A stretch of 64,000 nt of DNA from Bacteroidota bacterium. GTDB taxonomy: Bacteria; Bacteroidota; Bacteroidia; Flavobacteriales; Flavobacteriaceae. Where the stretch lies: NCBI GenBank assembly GCA_018267095.1, contig JAFDZC010000013.1, forward strand, positions 1 through 64,000. Direction: 5' to 3'. Shown here piece after piece: positions 54,031 to 63,078 of this stretch. The translations under genes were made by a program, and so were the position numbers. Under the pieces are notes generated by a model, which saw only the letters and a program-made list of their open reading frames with translations, ran no database searches and was not told the origin of the DNA. Position 1 is the stretch's first letter. Each line of letters starts with the position of its first letter.

Positions 54031-55077
54031 TTACTTCACCGTAATCTCAAAAATCTTATCCCAATTTTTACCGGTTACGAAAATGGTTTTGGTTTTGGGA
54101 TTATAGGCAATTCCGTTGAGCACTTCAGCCTCTTTATTTTTAACTTGGTTGCGCAAATCGGCTAAATTTAAAACGCCTTCGACTGCTCCGGTAGTTGGAT
54201 TAATCACCGCAATGGCATCTTTTTGCCAAATGTTTCCGTAGATTTTTCCGTTAATCCACTCGAGCTCGTTGATGCTTTTTATTTTGCTGCTGTTGGTGTA
54301 CACGTTGATGTAATTGGTCATTTTTTGCGTGGCCGGATCCATCGTCCAGATTTTCTCGGTACCGTCTGATTGATAAATCACTTTGCCATCATTGGTCATG
54401 CCCCAACCTTCGATTTTTTTGTCGTATGCAAATGATTTGAGTTGTTTGAGCGAATTGGCGTCGTAAATAAAACCAATACCCGATTGCCAAGTCAACTGAA
54501 AAATCTGGTTGTTGATTACCGTAATTCCTTCGCCAAAATATTGGTTGTCCATATTGACTTGCTTGTAGATTTTGCCGGTTTTGTAGTCATATTTTCTGAA
54601 GTGAGACAAACCTTTCTGACCGGTGCTTTCTAAAAGCGTATCGCGGTAAAACTCAAAACCTTCGGTAAACGCGAGCGTGTCGTGCGGATAAGTGCGCACC
54701 AGCTGATAGTTGAGCAATTTGGGTTCAACGCCCGACATGAGCTCAACACGCGCTGAGGTTTCGGTGTTTTCGCCTTCAAAATAAATGAGCGCCTTAAAGT
54801 TTTGATAGCCCAATTTTCCGCCGCCCAAAGCCACAGACATTTTTTCTGTTCCTTTTTTTGAACCGACTTTTACATCGTTGACATAATAAATAATACTGTC
54901 AATTTTTTTGTTTTGCGCATTGACAATCTCGAGCGAAACTTGTTCGCCGGGCTGATAAGCCTCTTTGAAATTCTTGGTTTCAAACGAAAATAAACTTTCG
55001 TTGTTATTATCAGAGCCTTTACAGGCAACCATTAAAGCGCCTAACAAAATGGCAGGGAGCAGATTACGTTTTTTCAT
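54031..55077 (-). CDS. Glutaminyl-peptide cyclotransferase (plant/bacterial type) lipoprotein
   Basis: 348 residues with a lipobox ending at Cys19 (LMVACKGS). The N-terminal 120 residues are an Ig-like extension, followed by a five-bladed propeller of the Glu_cyclase_2 family: HDTLAFTEGFEFYRDTLLESTG, YFGEGITVINNQIFQLTW, INELEWINGKIYGNIW, LNGIAYNP. The enzyme cyclises N-terminal Gln to pyroglutamate. As a lipoprotein it would act on exported proteins, many of which have N-terminal Gln after signal cleavage in Bacteroidota. Divergent from ffs. Confidence 0.88.
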   Translation of the reverse strand: MKKRNLLPAILLGALMVACKGSDNNNESLFSFETKNFKEAYQPGEQVSLEIVNAQNKKIDSIIYYVNDVKVGSKKGTEKMSVALGGGKLGYQNFKALIYFEGENTETSARVELMSGVEPKLLNYQLVRTYPHDTLAFTEGFEFYRDTLLESTGQKGLSHFRKYDYKTGKIYKQVNMDNQYFGEGITVINNQIFQLTWQSGIGFIYDANSLKQLKSFAYDKKIEGWGMTNDGKVIYQSDGTEKIWTMDPATQKMTNYINVYTNSSKIKSINELEWINGKIYGNIWQKDAIAVINPTTGAVEGVLNLADLRNQVKNKEAEVLNGIAYNPKTKTIFVTGKNWDKIFEITVK

Positions 55078-55132
55078 GGATTTATTTTAATCGCGAGCGA
55101 TATATATTAATGATGTTTCGAGTGTTTTATTG

Positions 55133-55163
55133 CTTGCAAAAATATAAAAAGATTGTATATTTG
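55133..55163 (+). promoter_or_regulatory. Promoter of the SRP RNA gene
   Basis: CTTG (55133-55136), 19 bases, TATATTTG (55156-55163), a perfect -7 box. The RNA 5' end expected from base pairing (55168) lies 5 bases after the box, which calibrates start-site distance in this genome. Confidence 0.75.
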
Positions 55164-55167
55164 CGCC

Positions 55168-55261
55168 GGCAAGTCCTACACGACCAGCTCCTGCAAAATC
55201 CTCCAGGATGGGAACATAGCAAAGGTATGCGGTTGTAGCGGTGCGATGTAGGTCGCTTGCC
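55168..55261 (+). ncRNA. ffs: Signal recognition particle RNA, small bacterial type
   Basis: About 94 bases. GGCAAG at the 5' end pairs with CTTGCC at the 3' end, and GTCCTACACGACC with the GTGCGATGTAGG side. The apical part CTCCAGGATGGGAACATAGC and AAAGGTATGCGG carries the asymmetric loop and GGAA-type tetraloop of the 4.5S/SRP helix 8. It binds Ffh and directs membrane protein targeting. A T-run follows immediately and a short terminator stem 25 bases later. Confidence 0.92.
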
Positions 55262-55285
55262 ATTTTTTTTTGAATATTTCTAAGG

Positions 55286-55307
55286 CTTCCTCAGGGAAGT
55301 TTTTTTA
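55286..55307 (+). terminator. Short terminator after ffs
   Basis: CTTCC (55286-55290), loop TCAG, GGAAG, then a long T run. Confidence 0.65.
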
Positions 55308-55316
55308 TTTTTGGCA

Positions 55317-55397
55317 GAAGCTCATCCGGCTGTCCGCTGTATCTTTTGCGGTGAACCCCACCACAAAAGGATGCCGCTTCCATCCGGGCTAGGGCAA
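55317..55397 (+). repeat. Family A intergenic hairpin repeat (best-preserved copy)
   Basis: Left flank AAGCTCATCCGGCTGTCCGC, TGTATC, arm TTTTGCGGTG (55344-55353), loop AACCC, arm CACCACAAAA (55359-55368), right flank GGATGCCGCTTCCATCCGGG then CTAGGGCAA. Use this copy as the reference. With ffs and the two promoters it accounts for the 376-base gap 55078-55453. Confidence 0.85.
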
Positions 55398-55453
55398 TAG
55401 TTAATCTATAAACTTTTGTTGTTCTGATCATCATTGGCATTTAAAAAAATAAT

Positions 55454-55861
55454 ATGAATACTAAATCTATCCTCATCGCTTTGCTGTTTACTGCAGCATC
55501 TACTTTTGCCCAAACCGCTGACAAAGCTGCTTATCCTGAATTCAAAAAAGAATTCGAAGCCTACCGCGACAATCCTGAAGTGGCTTCTGAAAACAGCACC
55601 TTGAAACCCGGCCCGTGCGGACAATACAATTTACAGTACATGATTACTTCGCGCGGCACTGAAGAACTCGTCAATACACCGCCACCCAAAAAGCTGTGTG
55701 CCGATATGATGCGTTTTGACAAAGCCAAAAACCCAAATGCACCCGCTGATTGGGACTATGAAATCAAGCCGGTGGGTAGTAAATACTATACGATTACCGC
55801 CACCAAAAAAGGCGCTGAAGGCAAAGAGGTATATTATTACGTGCGCAAAGAAGTTAAGTAA
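55454..55861 (+). CDS. Exported hypothetical protein
   Basis: 135 residues with signal peptide MNTKSILIALLFTAASTFAQ. Two Cys (in GPCGQYN and KKLCADM) might form a disulfide. The C-terminal half has a strand-like KYYTITATKKG and EVYYYVRKEVK. No domain recognised. It lies between a family A repeat and a family B repeat and has no clear partner. Confidence 0.7.
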   Translation: MNTKSILIALLFTAASTFAQTADKAAYPEFKKEFEAYRDNPEVASENSTLKPGPCGQYNLQYMITSRGTEELVNTPPPKKLCADMMRFDKAKNPNAPADWDYEIKPVGSKYYTITATKKGAEGKEVYYYVRKEVK

Positions 55862-55863
55862 TT

Positions 55864-55937
55864 GTCTTGATACGCTCTGCTTTTTGACCGCTACGCTTTA
55901 AGACACGCTGCGCTACAGACCGCTTCGCTTTAAGACA
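55864..55937 (+). repeat. Family B tandem-unit repeat (longest array)
   Basis: GATACGCTCTGCTTTTT, GACCGCTACGCTTTAA, GACACGCTGCGCTACA, GACCGCTTCGCTTTAA and GACA: four and a part units of 16-17 bases. Units differ mainly in the three loop bases between GCT and GCT. Confidence 0.75.
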
Positions 55938-56053
55938 GAAGGGACGAAATTTGAAAATAAGATAATTTGGAAATTTGAAAATGAAATGATTCGTATAGCA
56001 GAATGTTTCAGCTAAACTTTTTAAACCTTTTAAACTTTTTCTAAACAACCAAA

Positions 56054-56857
56054 ATGAACAAAGTCATCCTCATCACCGGCGCATCCTCGGGCATCGGAAA
56101 AGCCATTGCAACTTTTTTGCATGAAAAAGGTTGTACGGTTTATGGCACGAGTCGAAATCCTGATAAAGCTTCTGATTGTGTTTTTCCGCTTTTGGCTTTA
56201 GATGTTCGTGAGCCCGAAAGTATACGCAAGGCCGTGGCTGAAGTTATTGAGCGCTCCGGCCGTTTGGATGTTTTGGTAAACAATGCCGGCGTGGGCATTA
56301 CCGGTCCACTTGAAGAAATTCCCGCCCAAGAACTCAAAGCGCATTTTGACACCAACTTTTTTGGCCCGATAGAAGTTATGCGCGCGGTTTTGCCGCAAAT
56401 GCGCGCTCAAAAATCCGGACTCATCATCAACATTACATCCATTGCGGGTTATATGGGATTGCCTTATCGAAGCGCTTATTCGGCCTCAAAAGGCGCTTTG
56501 TCATTAATTACGGAAGCTTTGCGGATGGAAGTCAAAGCCTTTGGTATTCACATTACCGATGTAGCGCCCGGAGATTTTGCGACCAATATAGCTGCCGGCA
56601 GATACCATGCGCCTGTTATTTCAGGTTCGGCTTATGAAATTTCGTACGGAAAAAGTTTGCAGATGATGAACGAGCATGTGGATCACGGAAGCGATCCGCG
56701 CGAAATGGCTGTCGCTATTTATGAAATCATTGAGCAAAAACAACCGAAAGTGCATTATAAAGTGGGCGCATTCATGCAAAAATTTTCGATTGCGCTCAAA
56801 CGTATTTTGCCCGACACGGTTTATGAAAAACTACTCATGAACCATTACAAACTCTAA
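56054..56857 (+). CDS. Short-chain dehydrogenase/reductase (SDR)
   Basis: 267 residues, classical SDR. Cofactor motif TGASSGIG (9-16), NNAG (76-79), catalytic S129, Y142 and K146 (YSASK). The early basic residues after the glycine motif (TSRNPDK) suggest NADP(H). Substrate unknown; similar flavobacterial enzymes are annotated as general oxidoreductases. Stops 2 bases from the converging arsC. Confidence 0.92.
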   Translation: MNKVILITGASSGIGKAIATFLHEKGCTVYGTSRNPDKASDCVFPLLALDVREPESIRKAVAEVIERSGRLDVLVNNAGVGITGPLEEIPAQELKAHFDTNFFGPIEVMRAVLPQMRAQKSGLIINITSIAGYMGLPYRSAYSASKGALSLITEALRMEVKAFGIHITDVAPGDFATNIAAGRYHAPVISGSAYEISYGKSLQMMNEHVDHGSDPREMAVAIYEIIEQKQPKVHYKVGAFMQKFSIALKRILPDTVYEKLLMNHYKL

Positions 56858-56859
56858 TC

Positions 56860-57273
56860 TCAGAGATTTTTTTCTACAAAGTTGCGGCAGTATTCTTTGA
56901 TTTGATTTTGCACGGCTCTGAACTCATTTAAGATTTCTTCTTCCGTTCCGGTGGCTTTGGCCGGATCCGGAAAATTCTGATGCAGTTTTTGCGCCTTGCT
57001 CGGTATAATCGGGCAACTCTCACGGGCGTGGTCACAAACGGTAATGACCCAATCAAAATCAATGGCAGCATATTCATCGACATGATTTGAAGTATGCCCA
57101 GAAATATCAACGCCATCTTCGGCCATGACCAAAATGGCTTTGGGATTAACGCCATGTGTTTGAATTCCGGCGCTGTAAATGTTGGCTCGATGGCCCGCAA
57201 AATGTCGAAGATAACCTTCGGCGATTTGACTGCGACAGCTGTTTCCGGTGCAGAGTACTAAGATGTTTTTCAT
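56860..57273 (-). CDS. arsC: Arsenate reductase, thioredoxin-coupled (LMW phosphatase type)
   Basis: 137 residues. The P-loop is C8-TGNSC13-R-S, with the resolving Cys pair C80 and C87 (VCDHARESCP) and the general acid D103 in FPDP. Relative spacing equals that of the S. aureus plasmid ArsC (10, 15, 82, 89, 105), so it is an arsenate reductase and not just a phosphotyrosine phosphatase. It reduces arsenate to arsenite in the cytoplasm. Last gene of the arsR operon; no arsenite efflux pump is in the window. Confidence 0.92.
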   Translation of the reverse strand: MKNILVLCTGNSCRSQIAEGYLRHFAGHRANIYSAGIQTHGVNPKAILVMAEDGVDISGHTSNHVDEYAAIDFDWVITVCDHARESCPIIPSKAQKLHQNFPDPAKATGTEEEILNEFRAVQNQIKEYCRNFVEKNL

Positions 57274-57274
57274 A

Positions 57275-57355
57275 TTAAACCAATAGCCAAATAATATTCA
57301 TTAGACAAAACTTTGGATCAAAACCAAAGATCAATTGCAAGGCAACCACCGCCAT
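57275..57355 (-). CDS. Possible small hydrophobic protein in the ars operon
   Basis: A 26-codon frame from ATG 57355 to TAA 57275, ending one base before the arsC start. The frame stays open for 17 more codons upstream (FNQYKKAIIIT before the Met), so an alternative start or a decayed longer gene is possible. The product would be one membrane helix (MAVVALQLIFGFDPKF then CLMNIIWLLV). It occupies the only gap of the operon. Too short to be sure. Confidence 0.35.
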   Translation of the reverse strand: MAVVALQLIFGFDPKFCLMNIIWLLV

Positions 57356-57392
57356 AGTGATGATGATTGCCTTTTTATATTGATTAAAAAAA

Positions 57393-57851
57393 TTAACAAC
57401 AGGCTGCATCGGATGAACAACAAGAAGTTTTTAAAGTACTCAAAGGCAGCTTTTCTTTAGGAATGCCACAGTGATCGCTGGCCAAGCAAGCCGTGTTTTT
57501 GGGTTGCAAAATAAATTTTCCGCCGGCAAAATCTAAATCATAGTGGCCTATGGTATCCGATTGATATTCTACTTCAACAGGTGCATCGTTCAACGCGAGT
57601 GCTTTTTCAGACAATTCTATAATGTGTTGCAACTTTTGCGGTTTGAGTCGGTGGTCAAAATCGTTGGCGTTCCAAAGTTGAAAGTTCACGACTTTTTCTT
57701 CGCGAATGGTTCCGCCGCAATCGATAAAATGTTTGGTGACCGCTCCGATTTCAGTAACGTGGAAATGCTCGGGAACCGCAGTTCCGTTGGTCAATTCAAA
57801 ATGCACTTCTTCGAGTGTATTGAGTATTTGTTTTACTTGTGATAGTTTCAT
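57393..57851 (-). CDS. DUF6428 family protein with cysteine-rich tail
   Basis: 152 residues. The core (FELTNGTAVPEHFHVTEIGAV in two halves, VVNFQLWNANDFDHRL) is the DUF6428 family, which is found next to ArsR in Bacteroidota. HFHVTE resembles a cupin-like metal or substrate site. Seven Cys, six in the last 35 residues (ACLASDHCG, TSCCSSDAACC), could bind arsenite. 17 bases separate it from arsR. Function unproven. Confidence 0.8.
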   Translation of the reverse strand: MKLSQVKQILNTLEEVHFELTNGTAVPEHFHVTEIGAVTKHFIDCGGTIREEKVVNFQLWNANDFDHRLKPQKLQHIIELSEKALALNDAPVEVEYQSDTIGHYDLDFAGGKFILQPKNTACLASDHCGIPKEKLPLSTLKTSCCSSDAACC

Positions 57852-57868
57852 GATGATGAAGATTTATG

Positions 57869-58201
57869 TTAACAACAATTATTTTTCTTTTGTTCGAGTT
57901 CGTAGCTCACCGCGGCAAAATAGCTTTGTAAAATTTCGAGTGCTTTTTCATCGATGCAATAGCAAATAGCGTTGCCTTCGATAGAACCTTTGATGAGCCC
58001 AGCGGTTTTGAGTTCCTTGAGATGTTGCGAAACCGTGGGTTGCGCGAGCGGTAACACATTGACAATGTCGGTGCAAATGCAGGTGTTGACGCTCATCAGA
58101 TATTCAATGATGGCCACGCGTGCCGGATGTCCTAAGGCTTTGGCCAAAAGGGCAATTTGATTTTGACGTTCGGTGAAATGTTCGGTTTTAGAAGCACCCA
58201 T
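57869..58201 (-). CDS. arsR: ArsR-family metalloregulator
   Basis: 110 residues from ATG 58201 (MGASKTEHF); the frame extends upstream through the promoter. Winged helix with LPLAQPTVSQHLKELKTAGLI. Metal-binding candidates are C41 and C43 (NTCICTD, at the alpha-3 ELCVCDL site of ArsR), C80 and C82 (ICYCID) and the C-terminal C109-C110. It should repress its own operon and be released by arsenite. A perfect palindrome covers its promoter. Confidence 0.92.
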   Translation of the reverse strand: MGASKTEHFTERQNQIALLAKALGHPARVAIIEYLMSVNTCICTDIVNVLPLAQPTVSQHLKELKTAGLIKGSIEGNAICYCIDEKALEILQSYFAAVSYELEQKKNNCC

Positions 58202-58213
58202 GAGTTTATTTTT

Positions 58214-58250
58214 ATATTGCAATATTACGATAAATATACTTACGAACAAC
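58214..58250 (-). promoter_or_regulatory. Promoter and operator of the arsR operon
   Basis: On the minus strand GTTG (58247-58250), 19 bases, TAATATTG (58220-58227). The palindrome ATATTGCAATAT (58214-58225) overlaps the -7 box and the expected start site near 58215, a good repressor site. Confidence 0.6.
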
Positions 58251-58331
58251 TTTTGAACTGTTAAATTTTTGTCTGAAAACAAAACTTGGCCGAGCAGATG
58301 TTTTAAACTCCGATATCTTTAAAAAAAAACT

Positions 58332-58362
58332 ATTGTCCGCGTTTGACAATTGAGTATTTTTG
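58332..58362 (+). promoter_or_regulatory. Promoter of the transaldolase gene
   Basis: ATTG (58332-58335), 19 bases, TATTTTTG (58355-58362). Transcription would start near 58367, just inside the family A element, giving a leader of about 170 bases. Confidence 0.6.
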
Positions 58363-58364
58363 TG

Positions 58365-58448
58365 ACGCGTTAAGGACAGCAGCGGATATCCTTTTGCGCG
58401 ATGAGCGAAAAAGATAGCAGCGAATGGCCTGGCCCGCAGCGCCAGCGG
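58365..58448 (+). repeat. Family A subtype repeat in the transaldolase leader
   Basis: GCGTTAAGGACAGCAGCGGA, TATCC, arm TTTTGCGC, loop GATGA, arm GCGAAAAA, GATAGCAGCGAATGGCCTGG. It lies in the 335-base gap 58202-58536; the rest holds the arsR and transaldolase promoters and, from 58449, nothing I recognise. Confidence 0.65.
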
Positions 58449-58536
58449 CTTAATTTGCTGATTCAGGTGGAGATAATTCTTCAGCCGATGAAGCGCGGGA
58501 AACGCCCCAATAATAATGAATAAATAAACTAATCAT

Positions 58537-59193
58537 ATGAAATTTTTTATTGACACGGCCAATTTGAACGAGATTCGCGAAGCACAATCTTTGGGGATTT
58601 TAGATGGTGTGACGACCAATCCGTCGCTCATGGCTAAAGAAGGAATTACCGGAAAAAACAACATTCTCAAGCATTATGTAGATATCTGTAATATTGTTTC
58701 TGGCGATGTAAGTGCCGAAGTGATTGCGACTGATTTTGAAGGTATGGTGCGTGAAGGCGAGGAATTGGCAGAATTACACGAGCAAATTGTGGTGAAATTG
58801 CCGATGACCAAAGAAGGTGTAAAAGCGTGTAAATATTTTACCGATAAAGGCATCAGAACCAATGTGACTTTGGTGTTTTCGGCGGGTCAAGCTTTGTTGG
58901 CGGCCAAAGCCGGAGCGACTTATGTTTCGCCATTTATCGGACGTTTAGACGATATTTCTACCGATGGTTTGGCGCTGATTGAAGAAATTAGAACCATCTA
59001 CGATAACTATGGTTTTGAGACCGAAATTTTGGCAGCTTCTGTACGTCATACGATGCATATTGTGAACTGTGCGAAGTTGGGCGCTGATGTGATGACCGGA
59101 CCGCTTTCGGCTATTTTGGGCTTGCTCAAGCATCCGCTGACCGATAATGGTTTGGCGCAGTTTTTAGCTGATTACGCCAAGGGAAATCAATAA
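58537..59193 (+). CDS. Transaldolase / fructose-6-phosphate aldolase (TalC/FSA type)
   Basis: 218 residues, the short TalC/Fsa subfamily. [13 protein letters not shown] and [14 protein letters not shown] open the barrel; the Schiff-base lysine is K87 in [18 protein letters not shown] and GADVMTGP follow. The family contains both transaldolases of the pentose phosphate pathway and fructose-6-phosphate aldolases; in Bacteroidota with no other transaldolase nearby a transaldolase role is more likely. Single gene with a long leader and a perfect terminator. Confidence 0.93.
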   Translation: MKFFIDTANLNEIREAQSLGILDGVTTNPSLMAKEGITGKNNILKHYVDICNIVSGDVSAEVIATDFEGMVREGEELAELHEQIVVKLPMTKEGVKACKYFTDKGIRTNVTLVFSAGQALLAAKAGATYVSPFIGRLDDISTDGLALIEEIRTIYDNYGFETEILAASVRHTMHIVNCAKLGADVMTGPLSAILGLLKHPLTDNGLAQFLADYAKGNQ

Positions 59194-59210
59194 GAATAGT
59201 TATATAAACG

Positions 59211-59241
59211 AAAAAGCGGATTCAATTGAATCCGCTTTTTT
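59211..59241. terminator. Bidirectional terminator, perfect palindrome
   Basis: AAAAAGCGGATTC, loop AATT, GAATCCGCTTTTTT: a 13-bp perfect stem between the converging transaldolase and TlpA-like genes. Confidence 0.92.
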
Positions 59242-59258
59242 ATTTAAGTTTTGATTTT

Positions 59259-60665
59259 TTAGAGTTCCTTCTCAAAATTTACCTCAAACAAATTGGTAAA
59301 GGCATTTTTGATTTTGCCGTTTTGATCCAAAATAATGGTGCGGTGTACTTTCATAATCGCCCATTTTGATTTGAGATCTTCAAAATTCGCAGCGCGAAGT
59401 TCAAGTGTGCTACTGAATTTGTTTTTGTCTAAAAGAGCTTTCCAGCGTTTTTGATCTTTGTCCAGACAGATACCGATAAATTGATAATCGGGATGTTTTG
59501 CTTTGAGTTCAGCTATTTTTTTGTGAACGGCAGTCATGTGTGAAGACAAATGTTCGGTCCACAGAAATACAACGCTTTTGTGTTTCGGGAAGCTTTCGGG
59601 TAGAACTAGTTTGTCGTTGCGGTCAATGAGATCAACATTCGGCAACGCGTTGCCGACTTTGAGTTCTTGAATGGCGTTTCCGATTTTGAGAATCTCATTT
59701 TTCTTGCTTTTATCCGTTGAATACTTGTGATAAGTATCCAAAAAGATTTTGTTGTTGACCATATTTTGATCCTCGAGTAAATACGTGAAAGCAATGTTAT
59801 TCAAAACAGTATTTTTGACTGTTTTGTTTTTAATGAGTGTATCGGCAATATTGAGTTTGTTGATGTTGGTTCTGAGTGCCATATCTACCGGTGTGTAATG
59901 ATTGTGGTAGTGTATGGCCGACACATTGTTGAGCATGTGTGTGAGGTAATTTACAAAAGGCGAATAAGTGGTAAGCTTTTCGTCGTTGAAGTTGATTTGT
60001 TTGCGATAGTTGTAAAAATCTTTGGGTAGTTTTTCAAAAATATCCTCGCCGGTTCTGAACTGATGCGCCATCGGATAGATTTCTTTTTTGGAATAGTGAA
60101 AGAAATTTAGTGCGGCTTGGGCATATACATCAAAATCATCGCTCCATTTGATGGCTTCTTTTTTGGTTTGATAAAAACGCTTTTTGGCTTGATAGGCTGA
60201 ATCAATGTTTTTTTGAAAAGCCGAAATATTATAATCAAAAACATCAAAAAGTTTTCCGCGATCTTCTTCGTTTTTAACATACATTTCCATGAGGAAATTG
60301 TTTTTTTGGTCACCACGTCCGCAGAAAATAATCGAATTGTCAAAATCTTGCGCGTTCATGCGCACCATGATGCTATCGTTTTTATCAAAATAAACGTATT
60401 GATATTCGGGTTCATTTTTGAAGGTGTATAAACCCGGAGCCAGCGAGTCAAATTTGATGAAGAAACGGTTTTTTTTGTCAATCCTGACACTGTCAATGAC
60501 TTCATTGTCTTTGCAAAACAACACATACGGATTGCTCGGATTAATGACTTCGCCACCAAAATAAGCTGTGAAGTTATCTTCTTTGAATTGTTTGCTACAC
60601 GAGTACAGCAAAACCGCCAGTGATGACGATAAGAGCAATAAAGTATGTATTTTTTTCAGACGCAT
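59259..60665 (-). CDS. TlpA-like thioredoxin-fold lipoprotein without the CxxC motif
   Basis: 468 residues. Lipobox ends at Cys23 (LLYSCSK). Residues 30-115 look like the DUF4369-type beta domain of Bacteroidota TlpA proteins, followed by a helical middle (120-340) and a thioredoxin-like C-terminal domain (345-468) with VGNALPNVDLID, KSVVFLWTEHLSSHM, QFIGICLDKD and HRTIILDQNGKI. The active-site stretch after FLW reads TEHLSS, where TlpA has CxxC, so thiol redox chemistry looks lost. Probably a periplasm-facing scaffold or binding protein. Has its own -7 box. Confidence 0.82.
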   Translation of the reverse strand: MRLKKIHTLLLLSSSLAVLLYSCSKQFKEDNFTAYFGGEVINPSNPYVLFCKDNEVIDSVRIDKKNRFFIKFDSLAPGLYTFKNEPEYQYVYFDKNDSIMVRMNAQDFDNSIIFCGRGDQKNNFLMEMYVKNEEDRGKLFDVFDYNISAFQKNIDSAYQAKKRFYQTKKEAIKWSDDFDVYAQAALNFFHYSKKEIYPMAHQFRTGEDIFEKLPKDFYNYRKQINFNDEKLTTYSPFVNYLTHMLNNVSAIHYHNHYTPVDMALRTNINKLNIADTLIKNKTVKNTVLNNIAFTYLLEDQNMVNNKIFLDTYHKYSTDKSKKNEILKIGNAIQELKVGNALPNVDLIDRNDKLVLPESFPKHKSVVFLWTEHLSSHMTAVHKKIAELKAKHPDYQFIGICLDKDQKRWKALLDKNKFSSTLELRAANFEDLKSKWAIMKVHRTIILDQNGKIKNAFTNLFEVNFEKEL

Positions 60666-60683
60666 CTAACAAAAACTAGTGGA

Positions 60684-60691
60684 CAAAAATA
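60684..60691 (-). promoter_or_regulatory. -7 box of the TlpA-like gene
   Basis: TATTTTTG on the minus strand, 18 bases before ATG 60665. Confidence 0.5.
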
Positions 60692-60744
60692 TTCAGAAGC
60701 CCTGAGTTTTACTGTTAAGGCATCGTTAAATAAGAATCGTTTAA

Positions 60745-62436
<1,692 letters not shown>

Positions 62437-62440
62437 TTGA

Positions 62441-62468
62441 AAGCTCCCGTTTATTAGCGGGAGTTTTT
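62441..62468 (+). terminator. Terminator of the ABC-F gene
   Basis: CTCCCG (62444-62449), loop TTTATTAG, CGGGAG (62458-62463), TTTTT. Confidence 0.8.
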
Positions 62469-62470
62469 AT

Positions 62471-62501
62471 TTTTAATAAGAAGTAAAAAAGTGTAATTTT
62501 A
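62471..62501 (+). promoter_or_regulatory. Possible promoter of pyrR-pyrB
   Basis: TTTT (62471-62474), 19 bases, TAATTTTA (62494-62501), one base off the -7 consensus, 22 bases before ATG 62524. Confidence 0.4.
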
Positions 62502-62523
62502 CGCACCAACAACACAACATCAA

Positions 62524-63078
62524 ATGAGTCAAAAAAATTTGCTCAGCCCACGCGAGGTTCACATTATCTTGCATCGATTGGCTTGTCAGCTCATCGAAAA
62601 TCATTTGGACTTTTCGCAGACCGTACTCATCGGAATTCAGCCGCGCGGCGTTTATTTGGCCGAACGTCTTAAAGCTCTTTTGCAAAATGAGTACAAAATC
62701 AGTCGAGTGCAACTGGGGTATTTAGACATCACTTTTTTTCGGGATGATTTCAGGCAACATGCGCCTTCGTTTGAAGCCAGCGAAACCCGCATTGATTTTT
62801 TGGTGGATGATAAAAAAGTTGTTTTTATCGATGATGTGTTGTACACCGGGCGAAGTATTCGTTCGGCACTCACAGCTATTCAATCATTTGGACGCCCGAC
62901 AGCCATTGAACTTTTAGTACTGATTGACCGCCGATTCAGTCGTCATTTACCGATTCAACCCGATTATTACGGTCGCCAGGTAGATGCCATCAACGATGAA
63001 AAAGTGCGTGTGCATTGGCAAGAAGTTCAAGGCGAAGATGCCGTTTATCTCATTTCTAAAAACAATCCGCAATCATGA
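62524..63078 (+). CDS. pyrR: PyrR-type bifunctional regulator / uracil phosphoribosyltransferase
   Basis: 184 residues with the PRPP loop VVFIDDVLYTGRS (99-111) and the PyrR-specific GIQPRGVYLAERL and DITFFRDDF segments. PyrR binds pyr mRNA leaders in Firmicutes and has UPRT activity. Here the leader before it is only about 25 bases and shows no attenuator structure, so an enzymatic or other regulatory role is more likely. Its stop overlaps the pyrB start (ATGA). Confidence 0.93.
   Translation: MSQKNLLSPREVHIILHRLACQLIENHLDFSQTVLIGIQPRGVYLAERLKALLQNEYKISRVQLGYLDITFFRDDFRQHAPSFEASETRIDFLVDDKKVVFIDDVLYTGRSIRSALTAIQSFGRPTAIELLVLIDRRFSRHLPIQPDYYGRQVDAINDEKVRVHWQEVQGEDAVYLISKNNPQS

Noticed and set aside
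56860-57273. Low-molecular-weight protein tyrosine phosphatase instead of ArsC
   Set aside because: The C80/C87 pair and their exact spacing, plus the arsR operon, fit thioredoxin-coupled arsenate reductase.
62437-62523. PyrR-binding attenuator upstream of pyrR
   Set aside because: Only the ABC-F terminator and a short leader fit; there is no terminator/anti-terminator pair or PyrR-binding loop.
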